A stretch of DNA of 64,000 nucleotides from Pseudoclavibacter chungangensis (GTDB lineage Bacteria; Actinomycetota; Actinomycetes; Actinomycetales; Microbacteriaceae): assembly GCF_013410545.1 (NCBI RefSeq), contig NZ_JACCFV010000001.1, forward strand, positions 868,001 to 932,000, written 5' to 3'. A program made the translations under genes and the position numbers. This document shows, one piece after another, positions 46,750 through 55,506 of the stretch; the stretch's first letter is position 1, and every line of letters begins with the position of its first letter. Below the pieces are notes generated by a model, which had not been told where the DNA came from, did no database searches, and was given only the letters and a program-made list of their open reading frames with translations.

Positions 46750-46920
46750 ACGGGGCGGCCGCCGCCCCGCGTGGGTCGGGGTGTTCGTCAGTGGGGTGCG
46801 CAACGGCGTCGCACGGCCGACGTCCGCGCGGCGCTCCGCATCGCCGGATCGTGAGGCCGGGGCGGTGATGGACCGGGCCTCGAGGCTCGGCGCCCCGTTC
46901 GCGACCGAGTCGGGGCACCG

Positions 46921-46944
46921 CCGGGGCCGGGGCCGGGGCCGGGG
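46921..46944. repeat. Four CCGGGG hexanucleotide repeats
   Basis: CCGGGG is repeated four times in a row (46921-46944), followed by CCGGCG. Four G4 tracts separated by CC on the plus strand could fold into a G-quadruplex. It lies in the 367-bp gap 46750-47116 between DUF1345 (+) and metQ (-), which has no supportable gene. Confidence 0.75.
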
Positions 46945-47031
46945 CCGGCGCGTGGTCGTGTCGGGCACGTGTGATCCAGCGCCGGGAAGGGCGCGGGCCA
47001 CGTGCGCGACGGAACGCGAGTGGTCGTGCAA

Positions 47032-47074
47032 CCGAGGGGGCGTGCTCGGCCGTGTTTCGAGCACGCCCCCTCGG
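47032..47074. terminator. Hairpin terminator downstream of metQ
   Basis: A perfect 17-bp inverted repeat (47032-47048 with 47058-47074) around a 9-nt loop, 42 bp after the metQ stop on the minus strand. The stem CCGAGGGGGCGTGCTCG is very stable. On the minus strand it is followed by TTGCACG. Confidence 0.72.
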
Positions 47075-47116
47075 GCGTATTCATGGCGTGCGGCAGCGGG
47101 GCGCCGCACGCGAGCA

Positions 47117-47914
47117 TCAGAACGCCGTGTGCATGCCGAACTCCTCGACGACGGCCTTGACCTGCTCGCTCGTGAACGCCGTCTTGAGCGCCGCGACCTC
47201 CGGTGAGTCCTGGTTGTCGGCGCGCGTCACGAGCGTCACCGCGAACTGCGGGTCCTCCTCGAGCGTGAGCCCCTCGGCGAACGGGTCGAGCCCGATCTGG
47301 CGCGCGAACGCCGGAAGGTTGAACACCGCATCCGACTCCTCGTAGGCCGCGTTGAGCTGCAACAGCTCGACCTGGTTGAACTGCAGGTTGCGCGGGTTGT
47401 CGGTGACGTCGTCGAGCGTCGCCTGATACTTCTCGACGGCAGGGTCGAGCGAGATGATGCCCGCCTCCTTCAGCATCTCGAGCGCGCGGCCCGTGTTCGG
47501 GCGGTCCTGCGGGAGGGTGACGGTGCCGTTCTGCGGCAGCTGATCGATCGACGTGAGGGTCTTCGAGTAGAACGACACCATCGTGAGGTACACGGGCTGC
47601 ACCCCCACGAGCGAGGCGCCGTTCGCGGTGTTGAACTCCTCCATGAACGGCACGTGCTGGATGAAGTTCGCGTCGATCTCGCCGGCCTCGAGCATCACGT
47701 TCGGCTGCACGTAGTCGGCCACCTCGACGAGCTCGATCGTGTAGCCGTCGCCGATGGCCTCACCCGCGGCACGCACGATGTCGGTCATCGGGGTCGTCGC
47801 GGCGGCGACCTTGATCACGGTCGAATCGCCCGCACCGGCATCGGCGGAGCATCCGGCGAGGACGAGTGCGGCGGCCGCGACGGCGGCGATACGGGCGAGG
47901 ACGCGGGGTTTCAT
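47117..47914 (-). CDS. metQ: Methionine-type ABC transporter binding lipoprotein MetQ
   Basis: The 265-residue NlpA-family lipoprotein has the lipobox VLAGC with Cys22. Typical blocks are IKVAAATTPMTDIVRAAGEAI, LVEVADYVQPNVMLEAGEIDANFIQHVPFMEEF and YSKTLTSIDQLPQNGTVTLPQDRPNTGRALEML. It binds D/L-methionine or a related ligand outside the membrane for MetNI. Start ATG at 47914. Last gene of the metN-metI-metQ operon. Confidence 0.9.
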   Translation of the reverse strand: MKPRVLARIAAVAAAALVLAGCSADAGAGDSTVIKVAAATTPMTDIVRAAGEAIGDGYTIELVEVADYVQPNVMLEAGEIDANFIQHVPFMEEFNTANGASLVGVQPVYLTMVSFYSKTLTSIDQLPQNGTVTLPQDRPNTGRALEMLKEAGIISLDPAVEKYQATLDDVTDNPRNLQFNQVELLQLNAAYEESDAVFNLPAFARQIGLDPFAEGLTLEEDPQFAVTLVTRADNQDSPEVAALKTAFTSEQVKAVVEEFGMHTAF

Positions 47915-47981
47915 GACGGTTCCTTCGTGGTGTCGATCGATGTGTGGCGTCGGAGTCGGCACGTGGCCGAGGCGTGGGTGG

Positions 47982-48653
47982 TCAACGTTTGTCGAGGGCG
48001 CGCGAGACGCGCCGGCCGCCGAACTGCAGCACGAGGACGATCGCGATGATGAGCGCGATCGTGATGTACATGAGCGCGAAGTCGTACTCCTGGTAGCCGT
48101 AGCGCATCGCGAAGTCGCCGACACCACCGCCGCCGACGACGCCGAGCACCGTCGAGTAGGAGATGAAGGTGATCGTGGCGCTCGTGAGCGCGTAGACGAG
48201 GCCGGACCGTGCCTCGACGAACAGGAACCTGAACACGAGCTGCGGTGTCGTCGCTCCCATCGAGGCGGCCGCCTGCGTGATGCCGCTCGGCACCTCCAGC
48301 AGGATCTGTTCGACGAGTCGCGCGTAGATCGCGACCGCGACGAAACACAGCGGGAACGAGGCGGCGACCGTCCCGAACGTCGTCCCGAACACGAGCCTCG
48401 TGACCGGGATGAGGAAGACGATGAACAGCAGGAACGGGAACGACCGGACGACCGTCACGTACCCGTCGGCGAGCACCCAAAGGCCGCGACGCTGAGCCGG
48501 CCCGCCGGGGCGGGACAGGTAGATGAGCGTGCCGAGCGGCAGTCCGAGCAGCACCGCGGCGAGGATCGCCGCGCCCACCATGAAGCCGGTCTCCCCGAGC
48601 GCCTTGACGATCTTGTCGCCGTCCCGGGTGAAGATCTCGATGATCTCGTTCAC
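47982..48653 (-). CDS. metI: Methionine-type ABC transporter permease MetI
   Basis: The 223-residue permease has five helices and the EAA loop GITQAAASMGATTPQLVFRFLF. The blocks VRSFPFLLFIVFLIPVTRLVFG and AYGVSAT-equivalent SATITFISYSTVLGVVGGGGVGDFAMRYGYQ are typical of MetI. Its ATG overlaps the end of metN by 4 bp. It forms the import channel. Confidence 0.92.
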   Translation of the reverse strand: MNEIIEIFTRDGDKIVKALGETGFMVGAAILAAVLLGLPLGTLIYLSRPGGPAQRRGLWVLADGYVTVVRSFPFLLFIVFLIPVTRLVFGTTFGTVAASFPLCFVAVAIYARLVEQILLEVPSGITQAAASMGATTPQLVFRFLFVEARSGLVYALTSATITFISYSTVLGVVGGGGVGDFAMRYGYQEYDFALMYITIALIIAIVLVLQFGGRRVSRALDKR

Positions 48654-49507
48654 GAATCGAGCACCGCCCGTGCGTGCTCGAGGTAGCTCGTACTCTCGGC
48701 GCGATCGCTCGCACGAACCGTGAGGATCTCCTGCAGGCGTCCCCGCTCGAACACGGCCGCTCGTGCGCAGACCGTCTTCACGACATCGAGCTCGTGCGTG
48801 ACGATGACGACGGTCGTCCCGAACTCGTCCCGCGCGTTCTGCAGCAACCGCAGGATGTCGGCGGTCGTGTTCGTGTCGAGCGCGCTCGTGGGCTCGTCGC
48901 AGAGGAGGACGTTGGGGCGTGTGGCGAGCGCGCGCGCGATCGCGATGCGCTGCTTCTCACCGCCCGAGAGCTGCGCGGGATAGTGCCCCGAGCGGTCGGC
49001 GAGCGACACGAACTCGAGCAGCGAGGTGACGAACTCGGGGTCCCGTCGGTGCTGGATGCGCAGCGGCAGTTCGATGTTCTGGCGCACAGTGCGGTTGCCG
49101 AGCAGATTGAAGCCCTGGAAGACCGTGCCGATGCGGTGACGCATGCGGTTCATGGCGCGGCGGTCGAGCGAGGCGAGGTCGACACCGTCGATGTGCACGG
49201 TGCCCTCGCTCGGGTGCTCGAGGCCGCCGAGCAGGCGCAGCAGCGTCGACTTGCCCGCACCGCTCTCGCCGAGGATGCCGAACATCTCGCGTTCGTCGAT
49301 CGTGAGGGTCACGTCGTCGAGGGCCGTGACGACACCGCGATCCGCGTCATAGCGCTTCGAGACGTCCCGGAGCTCGACGACGGGTCGGGCCGGCGTCCGC
49401 GAGGCGTCGGTGACGGGCTGTGAGGCGGTGTCGTCGCGGTTCGGCTTGGCGAGGTCCTGCGGCCGGTCGCCTGGAGCGTCGTCGACGTGCGCGCGCGAGG
49501 TGCTGAT
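48650..49507 (-). CDS. metN: Methionine-type ABC transporter ATPase MetN with unusual start
   Basis: ABC ATPase with Walker A GESGAGKST, signature LSGGEKQRIA, Walker B VLLCDEPTSALD and THELDV. The only standard start, GTG at 49312, would remove the first family strand. In the same frame upstream I read VVELRDVSKRYDADRG and VVTALDDV, the proper N-terminus, back to a stop at 49571-49573 with no ATG, GTG or TTG. I place the start tentatively at ATC 49507, with GGAG about 9 nt upstream. The chain (~285 aa) lacks the usual C-terminal NIL/ACT regulatory domain. Drives methionine import with metI and metQ. A TATACT box lies at 49579-49574. Confidence 0.8.
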   Translation of the reverse strand: MSTSRAHVDDAPGDRPQDLAKPNRDDTASQPVTDASRTPARPVVELRDVSKRYDADRGVVTALDDVTLTIDEREMFGILGESGAGKSTLLRLLGGLEHPSEGTVHIDGVDLASLDRRAMNRMRHRIGTVFQGFNLLGNRTVRQNIELPLRIQHRRDPEFVTSLLEFVSLADRSGHYPAQLSGGEKQRIAIARALATRPNVLLCDEPTSALDTNTTADILRLLQNARDEFGTTVVIVTHELDVVKTVCARAAVFERGRLQEILTVRASDRAESTSYLEHARAVLDS

Positions 49508-49573
49508 GGTGATCGTCTCCGATGGTGGCCCGTGGGCCGAATGAACGCGCTCGATCTTGTTGAACGCGGTCTA

Positions 49574-49579
49574 AGTATA
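49574..49579 (-). promoter_or_regulatory. -10 box of the metNIQ operon
   Basis: On the minus strand this hexamer reads TATACT, one mismatch from TATAAT, in an AT-rich patch. It would start transcription near 49567, about 60 nt before the proposed metN start. The divergent ohr gene begins at 49620. Confidence 0.45.
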
Positions 49580-49619
49580 GAGTGAACGACGGACGCATGA
49601 CGGCCGGGGGAGGGGACCC

Positions 49620-50105
49620 ATGACCGACTCGACGGAAGCGCTGTACACCGCGACGGCCGTGAACCGAACCGGCGCGACGGGTGAGAGCGCCGTCGTCGAC
49701 GGTCTGCGGGTCGCGGTGCGTTCGCCGCTCGCTCCACCGGACCCGGGTGGCACCGCATCCGTGCGCGTGGCCGCACGAGACGATCGAGCGTCGGAGGACG
49801 CGACCAATCCGGAGGAGCTGCTCGCACTCGCGTGGGCGACGTGCCTGGGCGCGAGCGCCCGGGTCGTCGCTGGCGACGACCGGGAGGTCGGCGTCCGCGT
49901 CGTCGTCGAACTGCATCGGGCGTCGCCCGGGCCCGGCTACGAATTCCGGCCGCGCGCGTTCATCGCCTTCGCCGACACGAGTGATGACGAGGCCGCCGCG
50001 CTCGCGGTCGCCGCGCACGAGCGCTGCCCCGTCTCGAAGCTCCTGTCCGGCCGGAGCGAGGCGATCGTCGTGGCCGAGCCGTACGGCGTGCACGAACGGG
50101 ACTGA
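49620..50105 (+). CDS. ohr: Organic hydroperoxide resistance (Ohr/OsmC family) peroxidase
   Basis: The 161-residue product has the two family cysteines, Cys75 in LAWATCLGASA and Cys136 in AHERCPVSKLL, which form the redox pair reducing organic hydroperoxides with lipoylated partners. TNPEELLAL precedes the first cysteine as in Ohr. ATG follows a GGGGAGGGGA site. Cytosolic homodimer. An OhrR regulator is not adjacent. Divergent from metN. Confidence 0.85.
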   Translation: MTDSTEALYTATAVNRTGATGESAVVDGLRVAVRSPLAPPDPGGTASVRVAARDDRASEDATNPEELLALAWATCLGASARVVAGDDREVGVRVVVELHRASPGPGYEFRPRAFIAFADTSDDEAAALAVAAHERCPVSKLLSGRSEAIVVAEPYGVHERD

Positions 50106-50152
50106 GCGCGCGTCGACCCGGGATGCTCGCCACCCCTCGTCGACCTCACGCG

Positions 50153-50204
50153 GCCCGAACGGGGTGTCCCCGACCTGATCAGGTCGGGGACACCCCGTTC
50201 GGGC
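50153..50204. terminator. Long bidirectional terminator hairpin
   Basis: A perfect 52-bp palindrome (26-bp arms meeting at GATC, centre 50178/50179) lies 48 bp after ohr (+) and 8 bp after the MFS gene (-). Arms begin GCCCGAACGGGGTGTCCCCG. It can end transcription from both convergent genes. Confidence 0.82.
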
Positions 50205-50211
50205 GTTCGCG

Positions 50212-51630
50212 TCAGACGGCCGGTGCGGGCGCCTGGTCGGCCACGGCGTCGTCCGGCAGGTCCACCGCGTCGCGCTGCGGATCCCACTTGATGACGAACA
50301 GCGCAACGAGTGCGATCGCGGGGAACACGGCCACGAGGAACATGGTCGTCGACACCCCGAACGTCGCGAGCGCGATCGGGAAGGCCATGAGGCCGCAGAT
50401 CGAGCCGACCCGGACGAGCGTCTCGGCCCAGCCCGAGCCGATGCCACGGATCTCGGTCGGGTAGGAGATCGGGGCGAGGGTCTTGCTGAGCGGACCGGGG
50501 CCGAAGTGGTGGCCGAACATCATGATCGCGACGAGCACGATGGGCAGCAGCGAGATCGACTTGTCGTTGTGCACGCCGAAGATGCCGAGCAGGACGAGTG
50601 CGACGAGCACGATCCCGTAACCGATCTTGCCGAGGCGGATGATGCCGAGCCGCGTCGTGAGCGCCGACTGGATCATGCCCGCGGCGAGTGCGCAGAGTTG
50701 GGCACACACGGTCGCGACGATCGTCGAGACGAGGTCCGCGCCGAACACGTAGCCCGCGATGAGCGGGATGTAGAACCCGACGGCGTAGTACTGCAGCGAC
50801 TGCGTGAACGCCGTGATCGACACGAGCCACGTGCGCGGACGGAACCGGCGCGCGAACAGGGTCTTCACACCGGGGGCGTCCGTCGTGACGACGGGCTCCT
50901 CGGGCGCGTCGTCCGGCTCGATGCGGACCTTGACGTCGTACGCCTTCTCGAGCACGGCGACCGCCTTGTCGAGACGCTGATGACGGGCCGCCCACATGGG
51001 GCTCTCCTCCGAGTAGAAGAGCCGCAGGACGAGCGCGACGAGGGCGGCGACGGCACCGAAGCCGACGGTGAAGCGCCACAGGTGCTCGGTGAGGTGCTGG
51101 AGCGCGAACGGTAGGGCGATCGCGACACCCGTGATCGTGGCGAGCGACGAGACGGGCTGCCAGAGGTTGATCCACTTCGCCTTGGTCTCGGAACTCAGGA
51201 GCTCGGCCATGAAGCTGAACGCGACGGGGAAGTCGAGCCCTACCGCGACGCCGAGGATGAATCGGAAGGCGAGCAGGACCGCGAAGTTCTGCGCGAACGC
51301 GATGCCGAGCGGCGCGATCACGAGCAGCACGCCGCAGATGACGAACAGGCGATAGCGGCCCGTCCGGTCGGCGATGACGCCGCCGAGGAGTGAGCTCAGC
51401 AGGGCGCCGACCGCCATGGCGGAGGTGGCGAATCCCACTTGGGTCGGGGTGAGTTGCAACTCGGCGGTCATCGAGCTGAGCCCGATGCTGATGCTCGAGA
51501 AGTCGTAGGCGTCGGCGAACACCGACGTCATGGCGATCGCGAACAGGATCCCGATGCGTTTCGTCGTTCGGGGGTTCGCGTCGATGTACCGGATGATGTC
51601 GTTCTTGTTCCGGATGATCACTTCATCCAT
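50212..51630 (-). CDS. MFS metabolite:H+ symporter
   Basis: The 472-residue transporter has 12 predicted helices. The MFS loop 2-3 signature is GGVIADRTGRYRLF, and VGLDFPVAFSFMAELLS is the helix-5 region. A central cytoplasmic loop of ~60 residues (EESPMWAARHQRL...) is typical of sugar/aromatic-acid symporters. The C-terminal half repeats GSGWAETLVRVGSICG. Adjacent to a large FAD oxidoreductase and LacI regulator, it likely brings in that pathway's substrate. ATG at 51630. A hairpin lies between it and the upstream gene. Confidence 0.85.
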   Translation of the reverse strand: MDEVIIRNKNDIIRYIDANPRTTKRIGILFAIAMTSVFADAYDFSSISIGLSSMTAELQLTPTQVGFATSAMAVGALLSSLLGGVIADRTGRYRLFVICGVLLVIAPLGIAFAQNFAVLLAFRFILGVAVGLDFPVAFSFMAELLSSETKAKWINLWQPVSSLATITGVAIALPFALQHLTEHLWRFTVGFGAVAALVALVLRLFYSEESPMWAARHQRLDKAVAVLEKAYDVKVRIEPDDAPEEPVVTTDAPGVKTLFARRFRPRTWLVSITAFTQSLQYYAVGFYIPLIAGYVFGADLVSTIVATVCAQLCALAAGMIQSALTTRLGIIRLGKIGYGIVLVALVLLGIFGVHNDKSISLLPIVLVAIMMFGHHFGPGPLSKTLAPISYPTEIRGIGSGWAETLVRVGSICGLMAFPIALATFGVSTTMFLVAVFPAIALVALFVIKWDPQRDAVDLPDDAVADQAPAPAV

Positions 51631-51722
51631 GTCATTCAGCCTCTCTGATGAATGCGTGCCGTGCACGTGACGGCGGTGGTGCGGAGGGGGATCGGGGGTG
51701 AGGAATCGGGGTGCGGAGGGGG

Positions 51723-51754
51723 CGGGGCGGTCGTCGGCACCGACGACCGCCCCG
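51723..51754 (-). terminator. Hairpin between the FAD oxidoreductase and MFS genes
   Basis: A 15-bp inverted repeat (51723-51737 with 51740-51754) stands 11 bp after the oxidoreductase stop. It would terminate or reduce read-through into the MFS gene 90 bp further, unless the hairpin works as an mRNA processing site. No U-tract follows. Confidence 0.6.
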
Positions 51755-51764
51755 ATCGGTGGGA

Positions 51765-54125
51765 TCAGTGGGTGGACGTCCCCGCGGCGAGCTGCTCGGG
51801 GAACGCCGGTTCGGTGCACGGTGTTCCTTCGTAGCAGCGGATCTCGCTCACGGCGGCCGATGGGTCGCCGTTCGTCGCGAGCACCGTGAGGCGCAGTGCG
51901 CTCGTGCGGATCGCCTCCGGGAACGTGTGGACGACACGCGTCGTCGCGTTCCCGGACACCTCGGCCACCGGGCGCCAGACATCGTCCTCGCGGGCCTCGA
52001 GGACGTACTCGTTCGCGGTCTGGGGGTCGCGGTACCCGGGCGGGTAGGCGTGGTACTCGCGCAGCAGGTTGCCGGCGAACGTGATCTGCACCTGGCGGAT
52101 CGACCGCTCCTCCGGCCACGACAGTTCGATCCACGGGGATCCCGTCGCGCCGGGTTCCGAGCGCCACACATTGGGCGATCGATGCGGCCGCGTGACGCCG
52201 CTCGTGATGTTCTCCGGGCCGTAGCACGCCTGGGCGGGCTCGACGCGGAAGCTCAGCGTCGTGCCGCCGCCGAAGCGGCGGTAGCGGCCCGGCATGGCCT
52301 CGTAGGCCGCGAGGTTGCCCGGCTGCACGGTGCCCGCGATCTGCCACGTGATGCCCGGCGTCGCGTCGAGCGAGACGCGCACGTATCCGCCGGCGGGCAG
52401 TCGCGAGCGGTCGATGCCGTCGAGGTCCCAGCTCACCCACGTGGGCTCGCTCGACGTGACCTCGAGTTCGGTCGTCGCGATCGGCTCGCCCGCCTCGGCG
52501 CGGTAGTCCCAGATGTCGTCGACGGCGTGGAGCGTCGCGCGCACGCGGCGCGGGGCGTCGTCGGCCGCGAGCAGCAGCTCGATGCGGCGCAGATCGCGGT
52601 CCGGTCCGAGGGCGATCCACTGCGCCGTGCGGTGCTCGAGCACGCCGCGGTTCGGGAACACGGGGTGGTCGGTCCACTGTCCGAGACCGCCGAGGCGGGC
52701 GTGGGACTCGGGGGAGGCCTCGTGCAGCAGTTCCGTCGAGCTCGCGCGGACGGTCGCGGCGGGCGCGAGATCGAGCGGGTCATCGGCCGGGGTGTTCGGC
52801 AGGAAGCAACCGTCGCGCAGCAGTGCCTGCTGGACGCGCTCGATCGGGACGTCCGCCGCGGCAGTGCCGGCCTCGACCGCGACGGCCGCGGCGGTGCCTG
52901 CCGCCTGGCCGAGGACCGCGCCCGTGCTCATGACGCGGATCGAGCCCATCGCTGCGTGCGTCGCGCTCACGTTCCGGCCCGCGAGCATGAGGTTCGGGAC
53001 GTCGCGTGCGAGGAGGATGCGGAGGGGAAGACCGAACGGGCCGACGTTCGTCGAGGCGCCGTACTCGGAGGTCGGGTCGAGCTCGCGCGCGTTGAGCGGT
53101 TCGCTCGTGTCGGCGAGGAGGCCACCGAGCGTGTGGAGGTCGACGTACCAGCCGCCGAACGCGATCTCGTCGGGGAACACCTCGCGGTCGATGAGCTCGT
53201 TCTCGGTGAGCAGGTGTCGTCCTTCGACGCGGCGGCTCTCGCGCTTGCCGGGAACCTGGCCGATCCAGTCGAGTGCGAGGGTCGAGGCCTCCTCGCGCCA
53301 GCGCTCGTCGCGGTTCTTGAGGTAGTCCCAGATGCCGAGCACGTGGCGCGTGAGCTCGTGACGGATGCGCTCGTTGTCGTGGATCGTGTCGAACGGCGGG
53401 CCGATCTCGATCCACCAGTAGCCGCTGCGGAGGGTCTTCGGCACGCGGCCGCCCTCGTAGAAGAAGCGGTCGTCGTCGTAGTGCACGGCCCAGTCGGGGG
53501 CGTGGAATTCGACGGGACGTCCCGTGTCGACGGTCTTGAAGTGGAGGGACGAGCCCATGACGCCGTCGGTGGGCTCGTCGGGCGCGTGCGGCTCACCGAA
53601 CTCCGCGCGGCTCTCGGTCCCGCTCCGCCACGCGTTGCCCGCGAGGTCGGCGACCGATCCGTCGCCCGTCGCGTCGATGAACGTCGCGGCACGGAGTGTC
53701 AGGAGCGTCTCGGCGTTCGCGACGCGAGCGGTGACGGAGGCAATGCTGCCGTCGGGACGCGTCTCGAGCCCCTCGACCGAGGTGTTGAGACGGAGGTCGA
53801 GGCCCGCCGTGCGCACGGCCATGTCGTAGAGCGTGAGGTCCCACACGCTGTTCGTCCACCCGTTCTCGGTGATGACCTCGTGGTTGGTCCGGCGCTCCTC
53901 GATGAGGGCCTCGGCGATGATGCCCGACTCCCTGGCGTAGGCGTGGAAGGCGGCGGCGCCGTGGGGGGTGACCCGGATCTCCGAGGACGAGTTGCCGCCG
54001 AGGACGGGGCGGTCCTGCACGAGGCAGGTCCGAGCGCCGTGTCTGGCGGCGGCGACGGCGGCGGAGAAGCCGGCGAGGCCACCTCCGACGACGACGACGT
54101 CGAACTCGAGTTCTTGATGCAGCAC
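51765..54125 (-). CDS. Large FAD-dependent oxidoreductase with C-terminal beta-rich region
   Basis: The 786-residue product has an N-terminal FAD_oxidored domain: VVVVGGGLAGFSAAVAAARHG (10-30), VLGGNSSSEIRV, FIDATGDGSVADLAG and the later NLMLAGRNVSATHAAMGSIRVMSTG. About 280 residues follow in which beta-strand-like, Trp-rich segments occur (WIALGPDRDLRRIELLLAADD, WIELSWPEERSIRQVQITFAG), resembling discoidin/F5-8-type modules. Such enzymes commonly act on carbohydrates or related polyols. No signal peptide, so cytosolic. ATG at 54125. With the divergent LacI gene and MFS symporter it forms a catabolic locus. Confidence 0.8.
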   Translation of the reverse strand: MLHQELEFDVVVVGGGLAGFSAAVAAARHGARTCLVQDRPVLGGNSSSEIRVTPHGAAAFHAYARESGIIAEALIEERRTNHEVITENGWTNSVWDLTLYDMAVRTAGLDLRLNTSVEGLETRPDGSIASVTARVANAETLLTLRAATFIDATGDGSVADLAGNAWRSGTESRAEFGEPHAPDEPTDGVMGSSLHFKTVDTGRPVEFHAPDWAVHYDDDRFFYEGGRVPKTLRSGYWWIEIGPPFDTIHDNERIRHELTRHVLGIWDYLKNRDERWREEASTLALDWIGQVPGKRESRRVEGRHLLTENELIDREVFPDEIAFGGWYVDLHTLGGLLADTSEPLNARELDPTSEYGASTNVGPFGLPLRILLARDVPNLMLAGRNVSATHAAMGSIRVMSTGAVLGQAAGTAAAVAVEAGTAAADVPIERVQQALLRDGCFLPNTPADDPLDLAPAATVRASSTELLHEASPESHARLGGLGQWTDHPVFPNRGVLEHRTAQWIALGPDRDLRRIELLLAADDAPRRVRATLHAVDDIWDYRAEAGEPIATTELEVTSSEPTWVSWDLDGIDRSRLPAGGYVRVSLDATPGITWQIAGTVQPGNLAAYEAMPGRYRRFGGGTTLSFRVEPAQACYGPENITSGVTRPHRSPNVWRSEPGATGSPWIELSWPEERSIRQVQITFAGNLLREYHAYPPGYRDPQTANEYVLEAREDDVWRPVAEVSGNATTRVVHTFPEAIRTSALRLTVLATNGDPSAAVSEIRCYEGTPCTEPAFPEQLAAGTSTH

Positions 54126-54205
54126 GAATCAGCTCCGATCTGAGGGGTGGTGCGCGCGATTCGGGAGCTCGGCATCGAGAGGGGGGACTCGACGGTGAGA
54201 CCGGT

Positions 54206-54219
54206 TTAAAGCGCTTTAA
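54206..54219. promoter_or_regulatory. LacI-type operator between the oxidoreductase and lacI-like genes
   Basis: TTAAAGCGCTTTAA is a perfect 14-bp palindrome with the central CG flanked as in LacI/GalR sites. It lies 80 bp upstream of the oxidoreductase start. A half-site TAAAGC recurs near 54238. A repressor bound here would shut the oxidoreductase operon and possibly its own gene. Confidence 0.65.
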
Positions 54220-54312
54220 GTTCGTTGTCGAGTACGCTAAAGCACGATCTCGGGTCTGTCAACGCACGGTTGTCGATCCGTTCCGTCGGATCCGGGAACG
54301 AAGGGGAGGGGC

Positions 54313-55329
54313 ATGGCGCAGGAGGGAGCCGACCGGGGGCGCAGGCCAACGCTCGTCGACGTCGCACGACTCGCCGGCGTCTCGACCGCCCTCGCATCGC
54401 TCGCACTCCGCGGTGTCGCCGGGCCCAGCGAGCAGAGCCGCGAGCGAGTGCTCCGGGCGGCCGAGGAACTCCGCTACCGCAGCAACGCGGCGGCGAGCCT
54501 GCTCGCGCGGCGCCGCTCCGAGCTCGTCGGCGTCACGTGCTATCTCGACCGCGGGTTCGACGCCGACGTCGTCGAGCGGCTCTACGTCGAGGCCGCCGAG
54601 CGCGGACTCGACGTCCTCCTGAGCGCGGTCACACCCTCCCGCACGGCCCGACAGGCGATCCGCACCCTCGCCGACAACCGGTGCGAGGCCATCGTGTGCG
54701 TCGGCTCCGGTGTCGTCCCCGACGACCTCGCCGACCTCAGCGAGCGCGTACCGATCGTCATCGTCGGTGCCGCGACGACCGCACCGCACGTCGACGTCGT
54801 CCGGACGCCCGGTGACGCCGGCACCGCGCTCGCGGTCCGCCACCTCGTCGGGCTCGGGCACACCGACATCGCGCACATCGCGGGCGGGACCGGCATGAGC
54901 GCCGACGAACGACGCAGCGGGTACGAGACGGCGATGCGCGAGGCCGGCCTCGCCGATCGCATCCGCGTCGTGGAGGGCGGTCCCGGTGAGGCCGACGGCG
55001 TGCGGGCGGCCGAACGGCTGCTGGACGGCGCCCCGCCCACGGCCGTCATCGCGTACAACGACGCCGCGGCGGTGGGCGTCCTCGCCGCCGCCCGCGCCGC
55101 GGGGCTGCGCGTCCCGACCGATCTCTCCGTCGTCGGCTACGACGGGAGCCGGATCGCGGCGCTCAGCTACGTCGACCTCACGACGGTCGCCCAGGACATC
55201 CCCGGCCTCGCAGCCGAGGCCGTCCGGCTCGCGGATGCGCCACACGCCGACCCGGCGGAGGTGCCGCACGATGTCGTGCTCGCGCCGATCCTCATCGAGC
55301 GATCGTCGACGGGCCCCGCACCACGCTGA
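54313..55329 (+). CDS. LacI-family transcriptional regulator
   Basis: The 338-residue product has an N-terminal HTH TLVDVARLAGVSTALASLALRG with hinge YRSNAAASLLARRRS. The effector domain follows with VTCYLDRGFDADVVERLY, GLGHTDIAHIAGGTGMSADERRSGYETAM and CVAYND-like VIAYNDAAAVGVLAAARAAGLRVPTDLSVVGYDGS. Hinge positions follow the GalR group. ATG is preceded by GGGGAGGGGC. Divergent to the oxidoreductase and likely its repressor; the inducer is expected to be the substrate of that pathway. Confidence 0.9.
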   Translation: MAQEGADRGRRPTLVDVARLAGVSTALASLALRGVAGPSEQSRERVLRAAEELRYRSNAAASLLARRRSELVGVTCYLDRGFDADVVERLYVEAAERGLDVLLSAVTPSRTARQAIRTLADNRCEAIVCVGSGVVPDDLADLSERVPIVIVGAATTAPHVDVVRTPGDAGTALAVRHLVGLGHTDIAHIAGGTGMSADERRSGYETAMREAGLADRIRVVEGGPGEADGVRAAERLLDGAPPTAVIAYNDAAAVGVLAAARAAGLRVPTDLSVVGYDGSRIAALSYVDLTTVAQDIPGLAAEAVRLADAPHADPAEVPHDVVLAPILIERSSTGPAPR

Positions 55330-55506
55330 ACGATCGCGCAGGTTCATCCCTCGGGCGGTGCCGCACCGTCGCCCGCGTCTCGTATCATCGCGTGGTCGGT
55401 GAAACTCGTCGTCGACGATGCACCCTGGGCGAGGGCCGGTCGGATCCGGCGGCGTCGCCTGCCGCGGCACGCGATGTGCCGCGTCCGATCTCCCGAAGGA
55501 GCCCCC

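Noticed and set aside
49309..49827. Alternative minus-strand frame across the metN start and ohr
   Set aside because: Arg/Pro/Ser-rich, overlaps the clear Ohr gene on the opposite strand, does not join to the MetN frame.
51711..54143. 810-residue open frame antisense to the FAD oxidoreductase
   Set aside because: Low-complexity Arg/Val/Glu sequence mirroring the real gene; no start signals or motifs.
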